This document shows positions 25,153-32,957 of a stretch of 64,000 bases of DNA, in pieces (position 1 is the first letter of the stretch; each line of letters starts with the position of its first letter). The notes below the pieces were generated by a model. That model was given only the letters and a program-made list of their open reading frames with translations, did not search any database and was not told the DNA's origin. Origin of the DNA: JAAETI01 sp964195945 (GTDB taxonomy: Bacteria; Actinomycetota; Acidimicrobiia; Spongiisociales; UBA5794); the NCBI GenBank assembly GCA_964195945.1, contig CAXMRC010000043.1:34822-98821 (forward strand), in the 5' to 3' direction. The position numbers were made by a program, and so were the translations under genes.

Positions 25153-25575
25153 CTGAGCCGGATCCTCGGTCTCGATCCCGGAGAGCGACGCATAGGCGTC
25201 GCATTGTCCGACCCCATCGGTATTATCGCGCAACCGCACGTAGTTCTCGATAGGAAAGACAGCGACGCCGTCGCCGCGATCCGCGACCTATGTACGGAGT
25301 ACGAGGTGGAAACTGTGGTCATCGGGCTCCCAACGTCCTTGTCAGGCAAGGAAGGCCCATCTGCAGCAAAGGCCAGAGAGCTCGGCGCCGCAGTCGGCGA
25401 TGCAACCGGCTGCGATGTCACATTTTTTGATGAGAGGTTCACTACTGTGCAAGCGGAATCGGCCCTGATCGAGGGTGGAGTGCGTCGCCGGAAGCGACGA
25501 GAAACTATCGACAAGGTTGCGGCAGCGATGATGCTGCAGGGCTATCTAGACACAAGGCCGAGTAATGACTCCTGA
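25153..25575 (+). CDS. ruvX: YqgF/RuvX-family putative Holliday junction resolvase, apparent CTG start
   Basis: RNase H-fold nuclease family implicated in pre-16S rRNA 5'-end processing. Catalytic-type motifs are GLDPGERRIGVALSDP near the N-terminus, VIGLPTSLSGKEGP in the middle and FFDERFTTVQAE. No ATG, GTG or TTG is in frame between the stop at 25105 and TTG 25204, and starting at 25204 would delete the conserved first motif. AAGGAG at 25140-25145 lies seven bases before CTG 25153, which gives MSRILGLDPGERR, a family-like N-terminus with 140 residues. CTG 25147 and ATT 25150 are alternatives. It overlaps mltG by 11 bases. Confidence 0.82.
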   Translation: MSRILGLDPGERRIGVALSDPIGIIAQPHVVLDRKDSDAVAAIRDLCTEYEVETVVIGLPTSLSGKEGPSAAKARELGAAVGDATGCDVTFFDERFTTVQAESALIEGGVRRRKRRETIDKVAAAMMLQGYLDTRPSNDS

Positions 25576-26674
25576 CTACCAGCCGCCCCGCAATACGTCG
25601 TGGCAAGTACGTCTCATCCAACTGTTCGCCGTCGCGATGATCATCGTGCTGAGCTTTGTAGCGCTCACTTCGATCGCGAGAACTCTCGGATCCGGTATCA
25701 GTAACGAATCAACCGGCACCGTAGCTATCGAGGCTGGTCTCGAAGTCGAGATCGAGATCCCCACTGGAGCGAGTGCAAGCTCGATAGCGGCGACCTTGTT
25801 CAACGCGGGTGTCATCGGCGATGCAGGCGAGTTCGAGTCTGCAATCTTGTCTCGCGGCGTCGCCGATCAGCTAAAGGCGGGTGCGTATCTGCTCGTCACC
25901 GCGACCGACTCCGACGAGCTCATCGATATCCTTGTCGAAGGACCGGAACCGGCAAACGTCTACACGATCCGGGTCATCGAAGGACTCACGATCGAGGAAG
26001 TCTTGGTTTCGCTTGCCGAGCAGACGCCATACACCGTTACCCAACTCGCGGCCCCGTTGACGAATGGCACTATCGATTCACCGTACCTTCCTGAAGAGGC
26101 TCCGGAGGGCTACGACGACCTGATCCGCTGGGAGGGTTTGCTGGCGCCCGACACATACGAGTTCCGGGTCGAAGCGGGCCCCGCCGAGATCGTGGGGGAG
26201 ATGGTCGATACTCTGGCCGCGCGTGTTTCCGGCATGGATTGGGGTGTCCTCGAGGACCTAGGCCTCGACGCATACGACGGGTTGATTATTGCTTCGCTCA
26301 TCGAAAAGGAAGCAAAACTCAACGACGAACGCCCCACAATCGCATCTGTCATTGTGAATCGCCTTGAAGCAGGCATAGCTCTCCAGATTGACGCGACGAT
26401 CATCTATGCCCTAGGTGTCAACAGCGGCGAAGTGACTCTCGCGGATCTGGAGGTGGACAGCCCCTACAACACCTATCTGCACGCGGATCTGCCGCCAACA
26501 CCCATCGGTGGCGTACGTCTCGCCTCGATTGAGGCCGCCGCAAATCCTGAAGATACGGACTACTTCTACTACGTGCTGATCAACAGCGACGGGACTCACG
26601 GATTTAGTGAGACCCTCGAAGAGCACAACCAGAAGAAGGCTGAGGCAAAGGACGCCGGGGTGCTGACCCCGTGA
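25565..26674 (+). CDS. mltG: Endolytic murein transglycosylase MltG (YceG-like)
   Basis: Membrane-anchored lytic transglycosylase that cuts nascent peptidoglycan strands. The 369-residue protein has a short basic N-terminus, one transmembrane helix (about residues 17-38), and a LysM-like subdomain. The YceG catalytic domain contains IASLIEKEA (catalytic glutamate motif near residues 247-249), then ERPTIASVIVNRL and SPYNTYLHADLPPTPIGG. ATG 25565 overlaps ruvX, and the stop overlaps aroE as GTGA. The alaS-ruvX-mltG-aroE order is standard for actinobacteria. Confidence 0.93.
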   Translation: MTPDYQPPRNTSWQVRLIQLFAVAMIIVLSFVALTSIARTLGSGISNESTGTVAIEAGLEVEIEIPTGASASSIAATLFNAGVIGDAGEFESAILSRGVADQLKAGAYLLVTATDSDELIDILVEGPEPANVYTIRVIEGLTIEEVLVSLAEQTPYTVTQLAAPLTNGTIDSPYLPEEAPEGYDDLIRWEGLLAPDTYEFRVEAGPAEIVGEMVDTLAARVSGMDWGVLEDLGLDAYDGLIIASLIEKEAKLNDERPTIASVIVNRLEAGIALQIDATIIYALGVNSGEVTLADLEVDSPYNTYLHADLPPTPIGGVRLASIEAAANPEDTDYFYYVLINSDGTHGFSETLEEHNQKKAEAKDAGVLTP

Positions 26675-27456
26675 AACTGGCGATCTTCGGTTCTCCAGTC
26701 GGACACTCACTGTCTCCAGCGATGCACCGGGCCGCGCTCAATGCTGCCCGCATGACCGGCGACTACGAGACCAGAGATGTTGACCACACCGGGTTCTTAG
26801 AAGGCGTGGTGGAAATGCGCAACGGTGGTCTCGCCGGCGCCAACGTGACGATGCCGCACAAGATGACCGCCTATGAATTGTGCGATGAGATCTCGATGGA
26901 GGCAGAACTAGCCGGCGCAGTCAACACCCTCAGCCTCCGCGACGGGGCCCTGTGGGGGGACAACACCGACATAGCGGGGATCCGATCTGCTTGGAAGGTT
27001 GGTGCGCTCCCCGAGGACGGCCCCGTAGTAATCCTTGGCGCTGGTGGTGCTGCTGCAGCCGCTCTGGTCGCCCTGGAGGGCCGCGAGGTGTACCTATTGG
27101 CGCGGAGGCTCGAGGCGGCACAGCAGACGGCCAGGCGAGTCGGAATCGGTGCTCAGGTGCTTGGTTGGGGTGAACCCGTTCCCCGCGGTGTCGTGGTCAA
27201 CGCCACGTCACTTGGCATGCATAGTGAATTGCTCCCCGAATATCTCCTTGAGTCGGCAACTGGTTTGCTCGATATGACCTATGGCGACAGCCCGACGCCG
27301 TCGGTGACAGGCCTGCGGGCCAAAGGACTACCGGTGGCGGACGGTCTTGACATGCTCGTTGGCCAGGCAGTGGGCAGTTTCGCTATATGGACAGGCATCG
27401 TCGTCGATGCCGGAGTGTTTCGCCTAGCAGCGGAACAAGAACTGGCAGGACGCTAG
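26671..27456 (+). CDS. aroE: Shikimate dehydrogenase
   Basis: Reduces 3-dehydroshikimate to shikimate with NADPH. The 261-residue protein has GSPVGHSLSPAMHRAAL, the catalytic Lys64 in NVTMPHK, and Asp100 in GDNTDIAG. The glycine-rich nucleotide loop is VILGAGGAAAAAL. Start GTG 26671 overlaps mltG. It lies upstream of aroC and aroB in the same direction, but a prepilin peptidase gene, a terminator and a candidate RNA separate them. Confidence 0.93.
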   Translation: MKLAIFGSPVGHSLSPAMHRAALNAARMTGDYETRDVDHTGFLEGVVEMRNGGLAGANVTMPHKMTAYELCDEISMEAELAGAVNTLSLRDGALWGDNTDIAGIRSAWKVGALPEDGPVVILGAGGAAAAALVALEGREVYLLARRLEAAQQTARRVGIGAQVLGWGEPVPRGVVVNATSLGMHSELLPEYLLESATGLLDMTYGDSPTPSVTGLRAKGLPVADGLDMLVGQAVGSFAIWTGIVVDAGVFRLAAEQELAGR

Positions 27457-27464
27457 GAGATAAC

Positions 27465-28163
27465 GTGGGTCTCGTCTTTGCGGACGTGTCGATAGGTTTG
27501 CGTACTGCCGCGATCGTCGGCGGCGTCGTCGGCGGATTAGTGGCTGTCCGGCTTGCGCAAACGATCCCGGCGCGGATGGGTGTCGCAGAGCGGCGCCGAC
27601 CAATGCTGTGGTGGTCAGGGGCCGTTGCCGTCGGGGCGATCTACGGTTTGCTGTTACCGGGAACGATTGACGGTTGGGCGCTTCTTCCGGCCTTCCTGTT
27701 GTTCGGAGGTGCGACGTTGGGGATCGCCCTCATCGATCTTGACCACCAACTGATACCGAATCGGATCCTATTTCCCGCATTGGGCATCGGTACGGCATTG
27801 CTAGTTGTTGGTGCGCTGATCGACGGTGACCTGGGGTCTCTACTGCCCGGGTTGCTCGGCGGAGCGATTTACTTCTTGGTACTGCTTATCGTTGGCCTTG
27901 TTGCCAGAGGCGGTTTCGGCATGGGAGACGTGAAACTGGCATTGCTTCTTGGGCTCTTCCTCGGCTATTTGGGCTGGGACATCCTTGTGGTCGGATCCGT
28001 GCTCGCAATTCTTCTCGGAGGTGTTGCATCGATCTTGTTGCTGGTCTTCACCAGCAAGGGAAAGGATGCGAAATTCGCATACGGGCCCTACCTTGTCTGC
28101 GGTGCCTGGATTGCCCTTTTGTGGGGAGAGCAGATCCTCGACTGGTACCTAGGTGTTTCCTAG
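27465..28163 (+). CDS. Type IV prepilin peptidase, A24 family, short form
   Basis: Aspartic membrane protease that trims type IV prepilin-like leaders. The 232-residue protein has about six hydrophobic helices. The two aspartate sites of A24 peptidases are visible in ALIDLDHQLIPNR (Asp91/Asp93) and FGMGDVKLALLLG (Asp155). The N-terminal methylase domain with its zinc cysteines, present in PilD, is absent, so the enzyme may process leaders without methylation. GTG 27465 follows AGGAGA at 27455-27460; the longer reading from 27387 lies inside aroE. No pilin genes are in the window. Confidence 0.85.
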   Translation: MGLVFADVSIGLRTAAIVGGVVGGLVAVRLAQTIPARMGVAERRRPMLWWSGAVAVGAIYGLLLPGTIDGWALLPAFLLFGGATLGIALIDLDHQLIPNRILFPALGIGTALLVVGALIDGDLGSLLPGLLGGAIYFLVLLIVGLVARGGFGMGDVKLALLLGLFLGYLGWDILVVGSVLAILLGGVASILLLVFTSKGKDAKFAYGPYLVCGAWIALLWGEQILDWYLGVS

Positions 28164-28182
28164 CCGACGTTGCGTGAGGTCC

Positions 28183-28357
28183 TTGGGCCGAAACCGGATC
28201 GTGGCTACCATGATCGTGTTCGCAAAGCAGAAATGTGGCGCGGATGCACACGGGGGTGTGACCTCTCATGGTGGGGGGAATCGTCATCGGGATTAGGGCG
28301 CTAGCCGATTCCAACCCCTTCTAGAGCGAAGAGCCTTTTGGCTCTTCGCTCTTTTAA
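28183..28357 (+). ncRNA. Candidate small RNA with its own promoter and terminator
   Basis: The 284-base gap before aroC holds a promoter-like pair TTGGGC (28183-28188), 17 bases, TACCAT (28206-28211). A GC-rich region with no plausible ORF follows and ends in a strong intrinsic terminator at 28323-28357. Inside, GGAATCG (28277-28283) pairs with CGATTCC (28306-28312), and GGGG (28273-28276) pairs with CCCC (28315-28318) across a two-base bulge. The transcript would be about 140 bases. It does not match SRP RNA, tmRNA, 6S or RNase P features that I can recognise. It could also be the 3' UTR of the peptidase gene. Confidence 0.45.
28323..28357 (+). terminator. Rho-independent terminator before aroC
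   Basis: A perfect 13-bp stem: AGAGCGAAGAGCC (28323-28335) and GGCTCTTCGCTCT (28340-28352), with a TTTT loop and followed by further Ts. It closes the transcript upstream of the aroC promoter. Confidence 0.85.
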
Positions 28358-28433
28358 TAGCGGGTCACCTCAGTCCCCAAATGGAGAGAAGTAGCCCACG
28401 CTCTCGATGTGCCGCAATCGCGGCGGAGCGGCC

Positions 28434-28439
28434 TACTAT
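28434..28439 (+). promoter_or_regulatory. -10 box of a leaderless aroC promoter
   Basis: TACTAT lies exactly eight bases before the aroC ATG at 28448, with no Shine-Dalgarno sequence between. It follows a strong terminator, so a fresh promoter is expected here. Confidence 0.6.
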
Positions 28440-28447
28440 CCAACACC

Positions 28448-29599
28448 ATGCTTCGATTTCTAACAGCGGGTGAATCGCACGGCCCCGGCCTCGTAACCAT
28501 CGTTGAGGGCCTTCCCTCCGGCCTGACGGTATCTGCTGACGGTCTTGCCAATGAATTGGCGCGCCGTCGACTGGGGTTCGGCCGGGGACGCCGCATGGCG
28601 CTAGAAGCGGACGAGATCGAAATCATAGGTGGGGTGCGGTTCGGCAAGACATTGGGCAGTCCCGTTGCCATCGTCATCAGAAACACAGAGTGGCCCAAAT
28701 GGCGAGAAGAGATGGCGGCCGATACCGGGACTAGCAAACGTCCGCTGCAGACCCCCCGGCCCGGTCATGCCGACCTAGCTGGGATGATCAAGTACGACAC
28801 CAGGGACGCTCGCGACATCCTCGAGCGAGCCTCTGCCAGAGAAACCGCCGCTCGCACTGTTGTCGGCTATTTGGCTAAGGCGTTTCTCACAGAGATCGAC
28901 ATCGAGGTCGTCAGCCATGTTGTGGCGATCGGAGATGTCACGGCGGAAAATTCGGTCATGCCGCGGCCTGCCGACCAAGATGCCATCGACGCATCTCCGG
29001 TGCGAACGCTCGACAAATCCGGCGAGGCTGCAATGGTCGCGGCCATCGAAGCAGCAAAAGCCGACAGAAACACTTTGGGGGGAGTGTTCGAAGTGTTGGC
29101 TTACGGGTTGCCAGTTGGGCTTGGTTCCCATGTCCATTGGGACCGTCGGCTCGATGCCGCGCTTGCGGAGGCGTTGATGTCGATCCAAGCCATCAAAGGG
29201 GTCGAGATTGGCGATGGCTACGAGATGGCGGCTACGCCAGGTGCAGACGCCCACGATGAGATCTACTACGACGGCGCAGGGTTCACGAGAAGAACCAATC
29301 GGGCCGGTGGGCTCGAAGGGGGCATGACAATTGGAGATGTGGTCCGGGTCCGCGCCGCGATGAAACCGATCTCGACCGTGATGCGCCCACTCGATACCGT
29401 CAACGTGGTCACAAAACAGCCGGAGAAGGCCTTCAGGGAGCGCAGCGATGTCTGCGCCGTCCCGGCAGCTGCTGTAGTCGGCGAACAGATGGTTGCCTAT
29501 ACGCTCGCCAACGAGATCCAGCGAAAATTCGGCGGCGATACCGTCGCAGAACTTCGCAACGCGGTCAATTCCTATCGCAAACATGTAGCGGAGTTCTAA
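28448..29599 (+). CDS. aroC: Chorismate synthase
   Basis: Last step of the shikimate pathway, converting EPSP to chorismate with reduced FMN. The 383-residue protein starts MLRFLTAGESHGPGL. It has RGRRMALEADEIEI, RPGHADLAGMIKY, RASARETAARTVVG and RAGGLEGGMT, all family signatures. ATG 28448 is chosen over an in-frame GTG-type extension from 28409 because family members begin at MLR and a -10 box sits eight bases upstream. aroB follows after 25 bases; aroK, usual between them in mycobacteria, is missing. Confidence 0.95.
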   Translation: MLRFLTAGESHGPGLVTIVEGLPSGLTVSADGLANELARRRLGFGRGRRMALEADEIEIIGGVRFGKTLGSPVAIVIRNTEWPKWREEMAADTGTSKRPLQTPRPGHADLAGMIKYDTRDARDILERASARETAARTVVGYLAKAFLTEIDIEVVSHVVAIGDVTAENSVMPRPADQDAIDASPVRTLDKSGEAAMVAAIEAAKADRNTLGGVFEVLAYGLPVGLGSHVHWDRRLDAALAEALMSIQAIKGVEIGDGYEMAATPGADAHDEIYYDGAGFTRRTNRAGGLEGGMTIGDVVRVRAAMKPISTVMRPLDTVNVVTKQPEKAFRERSDVCAVPAAAVVGEQMVAYTLANEIQRKFGGDTVAELRNAVNSYRKHVAEF

Positions 29600-29624
29600 T
29601 GGCCAGGCAACGGACCCGTCTCTC

Positions 29625-30683
29625 ATGAGCGTCGGGGCCACCCACATCATTGAGGCTGCAGATGGAAAGGTATCTGAGATCCGGGTCGGTCGAGGTATCG
29701 CCACCGCGGCGGAACTCCTCGTCGGAACCGGCGCCGCCGCAGCTTTCCTGACTCAACCTCCAGCCGCAACGCTCGCTCGCAGAATCGCAACGGAGGCAGC
29801 AGCGGCCGGGATCACAAACACGGAGGTGCGCGTCCTTCCAGACGGCGAGGCAGCTAAGAACCTATCAACAGTCGAGGAGGTCTACGAGTGGCTCAACTCC
29901 CTGGCGTTCACTAGAGCCGATCTGGTCGTAGGCGTCGGAGGCGGAGCCCTTACCGATCTCGCTGGTTTTGTCGCTGCCACCTATCTGCGTGGCGTCGAGG
30001 TCGTATACCTCCCCACGACTCTGCTGGGAGCCGTTGACGCGGCGATCGGCGGCAAGACTGGTGTCAATGTAGGAGGCAAGAACCTTGCCGGGGTCTTCAG
30101 GCACCCGGCTCGGGTGGTAGTCGACCTCGACGTGCTCGATCGGCTACCCCCCGGTTTGCGGCGCGAGGGTGCGGCCGAGGCAGTGAAAGCAGGGTTCATC
30201 GCCGATCCCGCGATCGTCAACGAGTACGAAAGCCATGGTGCCGATGCGTCGCTCGACATCGTCGTACCCGCGGCGATCGCAGTGAAGGTTCACACGGTAA
30301 CCGCCGACTTCCGGGAACAGGGCTTGCGTGCGATTCTCAACTACGGCCATACTATCGGGCACGCTGTAGAGGTCGCCGGCGCAATCTCACACGGTGATGC
30401 AGTTGCCATCGGCATGGTCGCTGCCGGGAAGATCTCCGAGCTGTTGCTCGGGTTCAAGCAGGCGGAGCGACAGACCGAGGTAATTCGGGGGATCGGGCTA
30501 CCCGTGAGAGCTCCGGCGGTCGACCCAGAGCAGGTTGCGATGCTCATGGATCGCGATAAGAAGCGGGATGCAGCAGGCATACGAATGGTCCTGCTCGAAG
30601 ACTTCGGGAAACCCGTGGTCCGCCACGTGTCCTCTGAACTGATCGAAGCCGGACTGGCCGCGATAGGCGCGTCCACTCGTTAG
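29625..30683 (+). CDS. aroB: 3-dehydroquinate synthase
   Basis: Converts DAHP to 3-dehydroquinate using NAD and a divalent metal. The 352-residue protein has the NAD and substrate blocks VGVGGGALTDLAGFVAATYLRG, PTTLLGAVDAAIGGKTGVN and GAAEAVKAGF. The metal-binding histidines lie in ILNYGHTIGHAVE and ISHGDAVAIGM. ATG 29625. Likely cotranscribed with aroC. No dehydroquinase gene (aroQ) follows, although that is common in relatives. Confidence 0.95.
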   Translation: MSVGATHIIEAADGKVSEIRVGRGIATAAELLVGTGAAAAFLTQPPAATLARRIATEAAAAGITNTEVRVLPDGEAAKNLSTVEEVYEWLNSLAFTRADLVVGVGGGALTDLAGFVAATYLRGVEVVYLPTTLLGAVDAAIGGKTGVNVGGKNLAGVFRHPARVVVDLDVLDRLPPGLRREGAAEAVKAGFIADPAIVNEYESHGADASLDIVVPAAIAVKVHTVTADFREQGLRAILNYGHTIGHAVEVAGAISHGDAVAIGMVAAGKISELLLGFKQAERQTEVIRGIGLPVRAPAVDPEQVAMLMDRDKKRDAAGIRMVLLEDFGKPVVRHVSSELIEAGLAAIGASTR

Positions 30684-30748
30684 CCGTTGCTGGCGTCGGC
30701 TCGTGTATCGTCGCGTCGTAGGCATCCCAAGTCCAAGAGGAATCACCC

Positions 30749-31804
30749 GTGTACAACCAGCGCATCGCGCGGCTCCGGCAACGGATAGAAGACCCGCTGC
30801 TCATCACCTTTTTGCCCAATATCCGATACCTCACCGGATTTACCGGCAGTAATGGATTCATTCTTGTGAGCAAAGATCGGTTCGTCTTCATCACCGACGG
30901 CCGCTACGCCGAACTGGGCGGTCGCCTAATCGACAAGATCGACGGAGGAGAACTAGAGGTGTACCAGTCGGGTCTCGAGGATGTCCTAGTTCGCCAGTTC
31001 GCCGGGCACGAGCGCGTCGGCCTCGAATCCCAAGACGTGAAATGGTCGTTTGTTCATGGTCTCAGAGACAAAACCGATGCGGGTTTGGTGCCGACAAAAG
31101 GCATTGTTGAAGGCCTCCGTGAGATCAAAGACCAGGCAGAGATCGACTCTCTCGCCAAGGCGGCACACGCGGGCGACCGAGCATTCAGCCAAGTGCGCTC
31201 GCTTGCCCAAGATGCCGAAACAGAAGGCGACCTGGCCTGGGCGCTGACCGGTGCGATGCGCGACGCTGGAGGCAGACAAGCCGGCTGGCCTCCGATTGTG
31301 GCCTTTGGGGCCAACGCCGCACTGCCGCACCACCTGTCTTTGACCGATCCCGTCGGCAGCGAACTGCTATTGCTTGACTACGGCTGCACCGTCGATGGAT
31401 ACCATTCAGACATGTCCCGTACCATCTGGCTCGATGGCGACGTCGACCCGAAGATCAGGCGGATGTACCAAGCTGTACTTGAGTCACAGGCGGCGGGAAT
31501 AGCCGCGGTCAAGCCCGGCGTTACCGGTCACGACGTCGACGAGGCATGCCGTGCGGTACTGCGCAAGTACGACTACGAAGCCCTCTTTGTTCACAGCACC
31601 GGCCATGGGGTCGGTCTGGAAATCCATGAAGGGCCCAGGATCGCGCCCAAGTCAGACGACGTGTTGACACCCGGTCATGTTGTGACTGTCGAGCCAGGCG
31701 TGTACGTTCCGGGCTTCGGTGGTATCCGTATTGAGGACATGGTGGCCGTCACCGAATCGGGTCACAAAGTTCTCACCGAATCAGACAAAGGCTTAGAGGC
31801 ATGA
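30749..31804 (+). CDS. M24 family metallopeptidase, Xaa-Pro aminopeptidase-like
   Basis: Cytoplasmic peptidase with the creatinase/pita-bread fold. The 351-residue protein has an N-terminal creatinase domain (FLPNIRYLTGFTGSNG) and a catalytic domain with all five metal ligands: LLDYGCTVDGYHSDMSRTI (two Asp), HSTGHGVGLEIHE (His), VTVEPGVYVPG (Glu) and GIRIEDMV (Glu). GTG 30749 follows AAGAGGA. A TATCGT at 30706-30711 may be its -10. It precedes efp, as pepQ does in most actinobacteria. Substrate specificity (PepP versus PepQ) is not decided by sequence. Confidence 0.88.
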   Translation: MYNQRIARLRQRIEDPLLITFLPNIRYLTGFTGSNGFILVSKDRFVFITDGRYAELGGRLIDKIDGGELEVYQSGLEDVLVRQFAGHERVGLESQDVKWSFVHGLRDKTDAGLVPTKGIVEGLREIKDQAEIDSLAKAAHAGDRAFSQVRSLAQDAETEGDLAWALTGAMRDAGGRQAGWPPIVAFGANAALPHHLSLTDPVGSELLLLDYGCTVDGYHSDMSRTIWLDGDVDPKIRRMYQAVLESQAAGIAAVKPGVTGHDVDEACRAVLRKYDYEALFVHSTGHGVGLEIHEGPRIAPKSDDVLTPGHVVTVEPGVYVPGFGGIRIEDMVAVTESGHKVLTESDKGLEA

Positions 31805-32361
31805 TTTCAACAAACGATGTACGCGCCGGAATGGCGCTCAATCTTCCCGACGGTCTGTTCCAGGTCGTCGATCACCAACACACCAAGCCTGGTAAGGGCA
31901 AGGCGTTCGTGAAGATGAAACTGCGAAATCTCGACACCGGGAGCGTCGCCGAGCGGACCTTCCGCGCCGGCGAGAACGTTCAGGATGCGAAGATCGATCG
32001 TCGTGAATTCCAGTACCTCTACCGCGACGACATGGGTTTTCACTTCATGGACGGTGAGACGTACGAACAGATGGCCGTGCAAGAGGCACTACTCACGGAT
32101 GCAGCTCCCTACCTGCGCGAGGGCATGACCGTACAACTGCCGATCTTCGAAGGAAACCCTATTGGCATTGATCTCCAGGCCGCCGTTGAACTCACGGTAA
32201 CCTACGCCGAGCCAGGGGTAAAAGGTGATCGCGTATCAGGGGCGACGAAGCCGGTCACGCTGGAGACAGGGCTGGTTGTGCAAGCTCCGCTCTTTGTCGA
32301 GCAGGGCGACACGCTCAAAGTGGACACTCGAACTGGTGACTACATCACGCGGGTGTCGTGA
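31801..32361 (+). CDS. efp: Elongation factor P
   Basis: Rescues ribosomes stalled at consecutive prolines. The 186-residue protein has the KOW-like N-domain with the loop HTKPGKGKAF; the tip lysine (Lys32) is the position modified or used unmodified in the family. Two OB domains follow, ending in VDTRTGDYITRVS. ATG 31801 overlaps the peptidase gene as ATGA, and its stop overlaps nusB as GTGA. No modification genes (epmA, ymfI) are in the window. Confidence 0.95.
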   Translation: MISTNDVRAGMALNLPDGLFQVVDHQHTKPGKGKAFVKMKLRNLDTGSVAERTFRAGENVQDAKIDRREFQYLYRDDMGFHFMDGETYEQMAVQEALLTDAAPYLREGMTVQLPIFEGNPIGIDLQAAVELTVTYAEPGVKGDRVSGATKPVTLETGLVVQAPLFVEQGDTLKVDTRTGDYITRVS

Positions 32362-32726
32362 GCAAAGCATCTGCCCGCGATCAAGCCCTTTCCGCCCTCT
32401 ACGCGGCGGACCTGACGGGTGCCGAGCCCAACTTCACAGGTTTGTCGGGGCGCGCCCGGCGATACGTCGAAGGCACCTGGGTCGACCGGAAACTACTTGA
32501 CGAGGCGATTTCAGCCGCTGCCACCGGCTGGCGCGTCGAACGTATGCCGGCAGTCGACAGAAACATAATCCGTCTTGCATTGCATGAACTGCGTCTGGGG
32601 GATACGCCCGTCGGTGTCATCGTCTCTGAAGCAGTCAATCTGGCAAAGCGCTTTTCCACCGAGCGGAGCGGTGCCTTTGTCAATGGCGTGCTCTCCAAGC
32701 TCATCGAACGGATCCCCGCCGAGTAG
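32358..32726 (+). CDS. nusB: Transcription antitermination factor NusB
   Basis: All-helical RNA-binding factor acting with NusE/S10 at boxA in rRNA leaders. The 122-residue protein is slightly short but has ARDQALSALYAAD, RMPAVDRNIIRLALHEL, TPVGVIVSEAVNLAKRFSTE and FVNGVLSKL, the family core. GTG 32358 overlaps efp. It ends the pepP-efp-nusB unit; the pyr leader begins after it. Confidence 0.93.
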   Translation: MSKASARDQALSALYAADLTGAEPNFTGLSGRARRYVEGTWVDRKLLDEAISAAATGWRVERMPAVDRNIIRLALHELRLGDTPVGVIVSEAVNLAKRFSTERSGAFVNGVLSKLIERIPAE

Positions 32727-32821
32727 ACGCCGAGTTGACGGAATCCGCACGTGTGGTTCCTCCGCTGCTATCGTCGAATTTCGGTGGCGGCCGCGGTGGT
32801 CGACACCGTGAAACTTACCAA

Positions 32822-32864
32822 CCTTTAAGCCCGGTCCTGTGAGGCCGGAAAGGAAGGAGCATCG
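32822..32864 (+). promoter_or_regulatory. PyrR-binding loop overlapping a Shine-Dalgarno sequence
   Basis: An RNA hairpin with lower stem CCTTT (32822-32826)/AAAGG (32849-32853), a purine-containing internal bulge, and upper stem CCGG (32831-32834)/CCGG (32845-32848). The terminal loop TCCTGTGAGG matches the conserved UCCNGNGAGG of PyrR targets. The 3' side of the lower stem runs into GGAAGGAG (32852-32859), the ribosome site of an ATG at 32865. PyrR with UMP should stabilise the hairpin and block translation. An extended -10 (TGCTATCGT, box 32769-32774) lies about 50 bases upstream. Confidence 0.8.
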
Positions 32865-32957
32865 ATGTTCATAACTTCGTCGTGCGCGCCGCCACTGTCT
32901 CCGCAGCGCCAACATGAGGCCACTCTGTCCGTGCGGGGTGAAGCATGCGCTCGGTAA
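32865..32957 (+). CDS. 30-residue pyr leader peptide, coupled to pyrR
   Basis: ATG 32865 has a strong GGAAGGAG five bases upstream and opens a 30-codon ORF (begins MFITSSCAPPLSPQ). Its TAA at 32955-32957 overlaps an ATG (32957-32959) in the pyrR frame as TAATG. This arrangement predicts that ribosomes reach pyrR by translating the leader. The amino-acid sequence shows no recognisable domain, and its role is probably as a coupling device. Confidence 0.55.
   Translation: MFITSSCAPPLSPQRQHEATLSVRGEACAR

Noticed and set aside
28164..28322. SRP RNA, 6S RNA or 6C RNA in the gap before aroC
   Set aside because: Signature motifs of SRP RNA and the open bubble of 6S RNA are missing. C-rich loops appear only on the opposite strand, which lacks a proper terminator.
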